From Phenylobacterium sp. (GTDB lineage: Bacteria; Pseudomonadota; Alphaproteobacteria; Caulobacterales; Caulobacteraceae), in the NCBI GenBank assembly GCA_028290925.1, contig JAQGIX010000175.1, positions 1 through 10,063 on the forward strand: a stretch of DNA of 10,063 nt, written 5' to 3'. Each line of letters starts with the position of its first letter. The first letter of the stretch is position 1. Below, one piece after another: positions 5,769 through 10,063 of this stretch. The position numbers were made by a program, and so were the translations under genes. Under the pieces are notes generated by a model. The model did no database searches. It was not told the origin of the DNA and was given only the letters and a program-made list of their open reading frames with translations.

Positions 5769-8290
5769 TCGCCGTCCCCGTCCTCGTCGTCGTCCGGCCG
5801 CGCGTCGGCCAGGGCGCGGAAGCGGTGCACCGGCGCCGGGACCTTGGCCTCGGCGCCCCTGACGCTCTTCCAGATGATCGCGTTGAGCCTGCGCATCGGC
5901 GCGCGGTCGGCCTCGGCGAAGTTCATCCTGGCGCTTTCCTGGGCGCCCCAGGCGGTGACCAGGTTCTTGGCGAACAGGTCGACCTGGGCCGCATGGGCGG
6001 TGAACGGGGTCGGGTCCGGCTTGTCGCCGAAGGCCGCGTAGAGCGGCGTCGCGGCGGCGTCGTACTGGCTCATCGGCGGCAGGCCCAGCAGCAGCTCGAT
6101 GGTCCGCAGGAACGAGCTCGTGGAGTAGAGCGTCGAATCCACCGCGTCGCGCTTGGTGTAGGGGCTGGCGACCAGGCCCACCGTGCGCCGGGCGTCCACG
6201 TGGTCGGCGCCGTCCTGGGCGTCGTCCTCGATGATGAAGATCGCCGTCGAGGCCCAATATTTCGAGTGGCTGACGCGCTCCACCAGCTGGCCCACCGCCC
6301 AGTCGTTGTCGGCGACCATGGCGACCGGCGTATAGGCGTCGGGCTTGGATCCGCGGGTGTGGTCCTCGCCCATCGACATCACCACCAGGTTCGGCAGCCG
6401 CGCCGCCGGGTCCGGACTGTCGAAATTGGCCTCGTACTGGTCGAACTCCTTGAGGAAGACCGCCAGGTTGTCCCGGTCGCGGGCGTTGAAGCCGAGGTAG
6501 TCGGGGTTCAGGTGGCCCCATAGCGCATCGGCCCCCGGCGAGGGCGTGATCGGGTCGCCGGTGCTCACCCGCCGGCCGTATTCGCCGTAGTTGCGGTAGG
6601 TCAGGCCCTTGCGCCGCGCCAGGTCCCAGCTATGGCCGGCAGGCGGATAGTAGGCCGGCGCCGGCTTCACGTCGGAACGGTCGGCGTAGTTCGAGGGCCA
6701 GGTCTTCTCGTTGTAGTCGGTCGCGTAGGCGGCGTTGGACCAGGAGTGGCCGTCCACGCTCACCTCGCCGTCGGCGTAGAGATTATCGAAGGTCACGAAC
6801 TGTTCGGCGAGGGCGTGGGCGTTGGGGGTCACCTTGCGGCCGAACAGGGTCAGGCTCGGATCGCCGTCGCCGCGGCCCAGATCGCCCAGCACCTGATCGT
6901 AGGTGCGGTTCTCGCGGATGACGTAGATCACATGCTGGATCGGCGAGCCCACGCCGACGGCGCTGGGGATCACGCTCGGCGTCGAAGGCGCCCGCGCCGC
7001 CGTCAGCAGCTCGTCGCGATAGGGCGAATTGGCGACCGCCTGGCGGGTCAGGGCCGGCAGGCGCTTGGCGAGGCCCGCCAGCGGCAGCCGCTCGATCGTG
7101 CTCACCTGCAGGGTCTTGATGGATTCCGGGTCGCCGCCGGCCATGTGCGGCCCATGCGGATCGGGATAGGCCCGCTCGCCCTTCCCGGCGCCCACATAGA
7201 GCGCCCCACCCTTCTCGCCGATCGCCAGGGCCGAGGGGTACCAGCCGACGGGCACGAAGCCCTTCACATCGCTGCGGCCCGGTTTCCTCACGTCGATGAC
7301 GGCGACGTCGTTGTTGTCGGCGTTGGCCACATAGAGCAGGCCCCGCGTGCGATCGAGCGCCAGGGCGTCCGGAGTCGATCCCTCCGGCGCCCGCGGATGC
7401 AGGGTGGTGGAGATCCGTTCGGTCACCGCATTGCTGCGGGTGTCGATCACATAAACCGAGTTGTCGCCCGAGCAGGCCACGAACAGGCGGCCGTCCGCGC
7501 CCAGCACCAGGTCGTTCGGGTTCGCCCCGACCGCGACCGTCGCCACCATCTGGTTGGTTGCGGTGTCGATCACGCTGACCGAGCGGCTGGACCAGTTGCT
7601 GACGTAGAGCCTCCCGCCGTCCCTGGACAGCACCAGCTCATAGGGGCTGACGTCCACCGGGATGCGGGCGACCACCTGGCGGGTATTGGTGTCGAACACC
7701 ACGACCGGCGTCGGGTCGGGGCCCGTGCCACGGTTGGCGGCGTAGAGCAGCGGCCGGGTCGGATGCCGCGCGACCCCGGCCCAGCCGACCTTGTCGATCG
7801 GCCAGGTTTCGTCGAACCGGGCGCTCGGCTGCGGCGACAGCCGGCCGTTCGCATAGCTGAAGGCGTAGATCGGCGCCTTGGTGGGCGTCTTGCCCCCCGC
7901 CGCGTTGCCGCCCGAGACATAGAGCGTCTTGCCGTCCGGCGACCAGGCCAGCCCCATCCGGGTCGAGGTCAGGGGAACGCGCTGGACGATCTTCCGGGTC
8001 GCCGGATCGATGACCGTCAGCCCGTGTGGCAGGAAGCCGGAATTGACGGCGATCACCGCCTTGCCGTCGGGGGCCGCGACCATCTTCATGATCAGGTCGC
8101 CGGCCGTGCCGAGGGTCTGGACGGCAGGCGTGATCCGCCAGCCGTTCGGCAGGTCGAACCCGCCGGGGATCGCATGGGGCCTGGCCAGCGTCGCCGGCCC
8201 GATAGTCCGCGGCGCCTGGGCCTGGGCCTGGGCCGTTCCGGTCAACACCGCCGCGAGCGCGCCCGCGCACGCCAAAGCCCTGCGAATCAT
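5765..8290 (-). CDS. Secreted YVTN beta-propeller / phosphoesterase fusion protein
   Basis: An 841-residue protein with three parts. Residues 1 to about 25 form a signal peptide (positive MIRR start, Ala/Leu-rich core, AQAQA cleavage region), so it should be exported. Residues about 45-420 form a beta-propeller of repeated blades such as GGRLYVSNWSSRSVSVIDT and GLLYVANADNNDVAVID, of the YVTN type. Residues about 450-800 match the phosphoesterase family of acid phosphatase AcpA and phospholipase C: VIYVIRENRTYDQVLGDLG with Glu460-Asn461, a DGHSW segment with His515-Ser516, GEDHTRG, and a metal-ligand-like IIEDDAQDGADHVDARR with Glu688, Asp689-690 and His697. The substrate is not determined by sequence: a phosphomonoester, phospholipid or other phosphodiester is possible. 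The C-terminus is strikingly acidic (DDDEDGDGD). The ATG at 8290 follows a strong GGGGAGGGGA. It converges on ppx with a 4-base overlap. Confidence 0.88.
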   Translation of the reverse strand: MIRRALACAGALAAVLTGTAQAQAQAPRTIGPATLARPHAIPGGFDLPNGWRITPAVQTLGTAGDLIMKMVAAPDGKAVIAVNSGFLPHGLTVIDPATRKIVQRVPLTSTRMGLAWSPDGKTLYVSGGNAAGGKTPTKAPIYAFSYANGRLSPQPSARFDETWPIDKVGWAGVARHPTRPLLYAANRGTGPDPTPVVVFDTNTRQVVARIPVDVSPYELVLSRDGGRLYVSNWSSRSVSVIDTATNQMVATVAVGANPNDLVLGADGRLFVACSGDNSVYVIDTRSNAVTERISTTLHPRAPEGSTPDALALDRTRGLLYVANADNNDVAVIDVRKPGRSDVKGFVPVGWYPSALAIGEKGGALYVGAGKGERAYPDPHGPHMAGGDPESIKTLQVSTIERLPLAGLAKRLPALTRQAVANSPYRDELLTAARAPSTPSVIPSAVGVGSPIQHVIYVIRENRTYDQVLGDLGRGDGDPSLTLFGRKVTPNAHALAEQFVTFDNLYADGEVSVDGHSWSNAAYATDYNEKTWPSNYADRSDVKPAPAYYPPAGHSWDLARRKGLTYRNYGEYGRRVSTGDPITPSPGADALWGHLNPDYLGFNARDRDNLAVFLKEFDQYEANFDSPDPAARLPNLVVMSMGEDHTRGSKPDAYTPVAMVADNDWAVGQLVERVSHSKYWASTAIFIIEDDAQDGADHVDARRTVGLVASPYTKRDAVDSTLYSTSSFLRTIELLLGLPPMSQYDAAATPLYAAFGDKPDPTPFTAHAAQVDLFAKNLVTAWGAQESARMNFAEADRAPMRRLNAIIWKSVRGAEAKVPAPVHRFRALADARPDDDEDGDGD

Positions 8291-8294
8291 CGTG

Positions 8295-8304
8295 TCCCCT
8301 CCCC
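8295..8304 (-). promoter_or_regulatory. Ribosome binding site of the phosphoesterase gene
   Basis: On the minus strand GGGGAGGGGA ends 4 bases before the ATG at 8290, with the GGAGG core about 8-9 bases away. It is the purine-richest stretch in the leader and fixes the start immediately ahead of the signal peptide. Confidence 0.6.
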
Positions 8305-8332
8305 GCGGTCGACGCGCGAGCGTCTGTCCCCT

Positions 8333-8352
8333 GCGGCCGTCTTAGCGGCCGC
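8333..8352. repeat. Perfect 7-bp inverted repeat around the -10 element
   Basis: GCGGCCG at 8333-8339 and CGGCCGC at 8346-8352 are perfect complements separated by 6 bases. The repeat brackets the GCTAAGAC -10 candidate of the phosphoesterase gene and would be a natural operator for a dimeric repressor. It is too early to be a leader hairpin if transcription starts near 8332. In DNA this GC-rich a 7-bp inverted repeat may also arise by chance. Confidence 0.35.
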
Positions 8353-8367
8353 GCATGACACCTTGAA
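8339..8367 (-). promoter_or_regulatory. Candidate promoter of the phosphoesterase gene
   Basis: Minus-strand TTCAAGG (8367-8361) matches 5 of 7 positions of TTGACGS, and GCTAAGAC (8346-8339) matches 7 of 8 of GCTANAWC, with a 14-base spacer. Transcription would start near 8332, leaving a leader of about 42 bases that contains the strong ribosome binding site. The -10 element sits in the loop of a perfect inverted repeat (8333-8352). Called by eye against the Caulobacter consensus. Confidence 0.4.
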
Positions 8368-8418
8368 TGCGGATGGAGCATCGCGCCAGGGGCCGCGCCA
8401 GCTGGGGGCCCCATAGCA

Positions 8419-8456
8419 AGAGGGCGACGGTCCGGTTGCCCGATCCGCCGCCCTCT
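8419..8456 (-). terminator. Long GCAA-capped hairpin, possible terminator
   Basis: Two 17-base arms (8440-8456 and 8419-8435) pair at 16 positions, with one A-A mismatch and two G-U pairs, around a GCAA loop. On the minus strand the stem ends ...CCCTCT and is followed by TGCTAT, so the U-tract is weak and interrupted. It stands at the 3' edge of the structured region and 129 bases before the phosphoesterase start, so it could end transcripts from rnd or from the candidate RNA. The fold is clear; the terminator role is inferred. Confidence 0.4.
8428..8451 (-). repeat. Hairpin repeat copy 1 (GCAA loop)
   Basis: A 24-base unit forming the upper part of the 8419-8456 hairpin, with the pattern CGG-A-UCGG-GCAA-CCGG-A-CCG on the minus strand. 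It is identical at 21 of 24 positions to the unit at 8615-8638 in the same orientation. Confidence 0.75.
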
Positions 8457-8614
8457 GATCCAGATCCGTTGGGGGATCCAGGCCTTCAAGGTCCGGAGGC
8501 GCTCGCTGCGTCGGGGTCGCCCCCTTCGCGTCTCACCACCTCCGGCGCCTCAGTTTCGGAAGTCTCCGGGTCGCCCCTTCGAACCGCCGCTCCTGAGGGC
8601 CTCCCGCTCGCTTC

Positions 8615-8638
8615 CGGTCCGGTCACCCGGTCCGCCGC
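8615..8638 (-). repeat. Hairpin repeat copy 2 (GUGA loop)
   Basis: Second copy of the 24-base unit, with the pattern CGG-A-CCGG-GUGA-CCGG-A-CCG on the minus strand. The three differences from copy 1 are one stem change that turns a U-G pair into C-G and two loop changes that keep a GNRA tetraloop. The A-A mismatch is retained in both copies. Confidence 0.75.
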
Positions 8639-8772
8639 GCCGCAGTTCCTCTCGGCAAAGAGAGCTTCCTCCAACCCCGGGTCGGGCGCAACGGCCCCGC
8701 AGCGGGCGCCTGTGGGCGGCGGGCCGCCGAACCGGTGGAGGAGCTGTGGAGAACCCCGGGAAGCTTCCGGAA

Positions 8773-8794
8773 AGCCCAAATCAATCCGAGGGCT
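8773..8794 (-). terminator. Weak hairpin downstream of rnd
   Basis: On the minus strand AGCCC (8794-8790) pairs with GGGCT (8777-8773) across a 12-base AT-richer loop and is followed by TTCC. It lies about 40 bases after the rnd stop. A short stem, large loop and short U-run make it at best a weak terminator. The loop contains the TTGATT noted as a possible -35 for the downstream structured region. Confidence 0.2.
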
Positions 8795-8831
8795 GGCCTT
8801 ATCCTCAGGATCGCGTCGGCGGGGCCTGAAC

Positions 8832-10010
8832 TCAGCCCGCGCTGGCCGCTTTCGGGCTGCGCCGGACCTCGACGACCCGCACGCGCGCGCCATCCAGCAC
8901 CAGGGCCAGCTCGCCGCGCTTCAGCTTCAGGGCGTCTTCCCCGAACGCCTCGCGCCGCCAGCCCTTCAGGGCGGCGGTGTCGGCCGCGTCGTCGTTGGCA
9001 ATCTGCTCGAGGTCCGAGACGGTGGCGATCAGTTTCGAGGCCACGCCGGTTTCCTCCGCCCGCGCCTTCAACAGCACCTTCAGCAGCTCCACCACCGCGC
9101 CCGCCGCGGGCGAGGTCGGGGTACGCGCCTTCTCGATCACCGGCGCATAGGCCTCCGGGTCGCGCAGCGCCTCGCGGATCGCCGCGATCAGGTCCGGCCC
9201 GAACCGCGATCCGGAGAAGCCCTTGGGCACCGAGCGCAGCCGGTCCAGCGCCTCGGCGTCGGTCGGGGCCTGGGTCGCCACCTCGTCGATGGCCTCGTCC
9301 TTGAGGATGCGGCCGCGAGGCTGGTCGCGCTGTTGGGCGGTGCGCTCGCGCCAGGCAGCCACGGCCTTGTAGACCGCCAGGTACTTGGCCGTATGCTTGC
9401 GCGGCCGCAGCCGCTTCCAGGCGTTCTCCGGCTCCACGTCGTAGTTGGCCGGCGAGGTCAGATTGGTCATCTCGTCGGTGACCCAGCCGATCCGGCCCTC
9501 CTTCTCCAGTCGCTGGCGCAGCATCGGATAGAGTTCCGCCAGGTGGGTCACGTCGGCGAGCGCGTAGGTGAGCTGGGCGTCGGACAGCGGCCGACGCGCC
9601 CAGTCGGTGAACCGGCTGGACTTGTCGAGCTCGATCTTCAGCATCTGCCGGACGAGGGCGTCGTAGGCGATCTGCTCGCCGAAGCCGGCCGCCATGCCCG
9701 CCACCTGGGTGTCGAACAGCGGCACAGGCATGGCCTGCAGGTTGTTGAAGATTTCCACGTCCTGCCGGGCGGCGTGGAACACCTTCAGGATGCGCTCGTC
9801 ACGCATCACCTCCAGGAACGGCTCCAGGTCCATGCCGTCCGCCAGCGGATCGATCACCGCATGGGCGTTCGGAGCCGCGGCCTGGATCAGGCACAGCTTT
9901 GGCCAGTACGTGGTCTCGCGCATGAACTCGGTGTCCACGGCGACGAACGGCTGGCCTTTGAGCTTGTCGCAAAACACCGCCAGTTCCGCGGTGGTCGTAA
10001 TCGGGATCAT
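8832..10010 (-). CDS. rnd: Ribonuclease D
   Basis: A 392-residue protein, close to E. coli RNase D (375). It is a 3'-to-5' exoribonuclease that trims tRNA precursors and other stable RNAs. The DEDDy catalytic set is complete: Asp26 and Glu28 in AVDTEF (Exo I), Asp84 in FHAARQD (Exo II), and Tyr149 with Asp153 in TYALADVTHL (Exo III). An HRDC domain follows at about residues 205-285 (YLAVYKAVAAWRERTAQQRD, LKDEAIDEVA). The C-terminal 100 residues form the second helical region typical of RNase D and end in a basic VRVVEVRRSPKAASAG tail. The ATG at 10010 gives Asp26, nearly the E. coli position (Asp28), and has no Shine-Dalgarno; the -10 candidate lies so close that the mRNA may be leaderless. 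It points toward the structured intergenic region. Confidence 0.96.
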   Translation of the reverse strand: MIPITTTAELAVFCDKLKGQPFVAVDTEFMRETTYWPKLCLIQAAAPNAHAVIDPLADGMDLEPFLEVMRDERILKVFHAARQDVEIFNNLQAMPVPLFDTQVAGMAAGFGEQIAYDALVRQMLKIELDKSSRFTDWARRPLSDAQLTYALADVTHLAELYPMLRQRLEKEGRIGWVTDEMTNLTSPANYDVEPENAWKRLRPRKHTAKYLAVYKAVAAWRERTAQQRDQPRGRILKDEAIDEVATQAPTDAEALDRLRSVPKGFSGSRFGPDLIAAIREALRDPEAYAPVIEKARTPTSPAAGAVVELLKVLLKARAEETGVASKLIATVSDLEQIANDDAADTAALKGWRREAFGEDALKLKRGELALVLDGARVRVVEVRRSPKAASAG

Positions 10011-10016
10011 CGATTA

Positions 10017-10047
10017 GCTATAGCCCGGCGCCCGCCCGAGTCTGCAA
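10017..10047 (-). promoter_or_regulatory. Candidate promoter of rnd with a GANTC site
   Basis: Minus-strand TTGCAG (10047-10042) and GCTATAGC (10024-10017) are separated by 17 bases. GCTATAGC matches GCTANAWC at 7 of 8 positions. It ends 6 bases before the rnd ATG, so initiation would fall on or beside the start codon. GAGTC/GACTC at 10038-10042 is a CcrM-type GANTC site overlapping the -35 edge. GCTATAGC is its own reverse complement, so it could also serve a rightward promoter, but I see no good -35 for that. Confidence 0.4.
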
Positions 10048-10063
10048 GTCCGCGATGCGCACA

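Larger units (their letters stand above)
8419..8728 (-). ncRNA. Candidate structured RNA or structured repeat element, unclassified
   Basis: This part of the 541-base gap between rnd and the phosphoesterase gene folds on the minus strand into consecutive stems: 8715-8728 (GGCGG/CCGCC), 8649-8664 (CTCTC/GAGAG), 8615-8634 (GUGA loop), an arm closed by 8593-8598/8548-8553 with an inner stem 8555-8562/8577-8583 and GCGA loop at 8571-8574, an arm closed by 8539-8545/8493-8499 with inner stem 8513-8524 and GCGA loop, 8460-8481 (8 bp with two G-U pairs), and 8419-8456 (16 pairs, GCAA loop). Four loops are GNRA only when read on the minus strand; on the plus strand they read TCAC, TCGC, TCGC and TTGC. 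A weak promoter-like TTGATT (8784-8779) with GCTTCC 14 bases on could drive it. It lacks the RNase P core GAGGAAAGUCCG and a tmRNA tag sequence. I do not recognise the family. A dispersed intergenic repeat is the main alternative. Confidence 0.4.

Noticed and set aside
1985..6521. Very long minus-strand open frames opposite ppk and ppx (1985-4354 and 4206-6521)
   Set aside because: They lie antisense to genes with complete family motifs, their translations are low-complexity and rich in Gly, Ala, Arg, Gln and His, and they match no family. Such frames are expected where high third-position GC removes stop codons on the opposite strand.
6632..8416. Plus-strand open frame of 594 codons opposite the phosphoesterase gene
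   Set aside because: Antisense shadow of a gene with a signal peptide, propeller blades and phosphoesterase motifs; the translation is Arg/Gly/His-rich with no recognisable domain.
8419..8728. Known housekeeping RNA (RNase P RNA, tmRNA, 6S RNA or SRP RNA)
   Set aside because: No GAGGAAAGUCCG core of RNase P, no tag-peptide reading frame or tRNA-like T-arm of tmRNA, no SRP GGUCAGG/GGAAGCAGCC loop, and no clear 6S central bulge. This is a check by eye; an Infernal search would settle it.
8486..8893. Minus-strand open frame of 135 codons across the rnd-phosphoesterase gap
   Set aside because: It overlaps the end of rnd, has no ribosome binding site, and its charged, low-complexity translation follows from the hairpin-rich DNA. 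The RNA-level structure explains the region better than a protein does.

Overview
The window is GC-rich (about 70% by eye) and almost fully coding. Gene content and protein style point to an alphaproteobacterium of the Caulobacterales (Caulobacter/Phenylobacterium type). It carries a MotB-type flagellar stator protein, a bacterial leucyl/arginyl-tRNA-protein transferase, a short HdaA-type DnaA regulator directly before ppk, and promoter-like sites that fit the Caulobacter TTGACGS...GCTANAWC pattern better than the E. coli one. The genus is an inference from these traits, not a database match.

Layout, left to right. (1) 1-395 (+): 3' end of motB. (2) 481-1245 (+): bpt/ate, an N-degron aminoacyl-tRNA-protein transferase with a GTG start. 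(3) 1344-1988 (+): hdaA, an AAA+ protein of the regulatory inactivation of DnaA. (4) 2081-4291 (+): ppk1, polyphosphate kinase. (5) 4272-5768 (+): ppx/gppA, exopolyphosphatase, overlapping the end of ppk. (6) 5765-8290 (-): a large secreted protein with an N-terminal YVTN-type beta-propeller and a C-terminal acid phosphatase/phospholipase C-like phosphoesterase domain; it converges on ppx so tightly that both stop codons share one CTAG. (7) 8291-8831: a 541-base stretch without a convincing gene but with dense RNA-like secondary structure. (8) 8832-10010 (-): rnd, ribonuclease D, with a promoter-like element that would start its mRNA at or next to the ATG.

Functionally, ppk and ppx make and degrade polyphosphate and appear translationally coupled. 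The convergent secreted phosphoesterase could supply phosphate from outside the cytoplasm, but that link is inferred from position only. hdaA next to ppk places replication-initiation control beside polyphosphate metabolism.

The most unusual part is 8419-8728. Read on the minus strand it folds into a series of hairpins, at least four of them capped by GNRA tetraloops. It contains two 24-base hairpin copies whose three differences all preserve the fold (a U-G to C-G pair, and a GCAA to GUGA loop). I do not recognise it as RNase P RNA, tmRNA, 6S RNA or SRP RNA. It is the best candidate here for an undescribed structured RNA or dispersed structured repeat.
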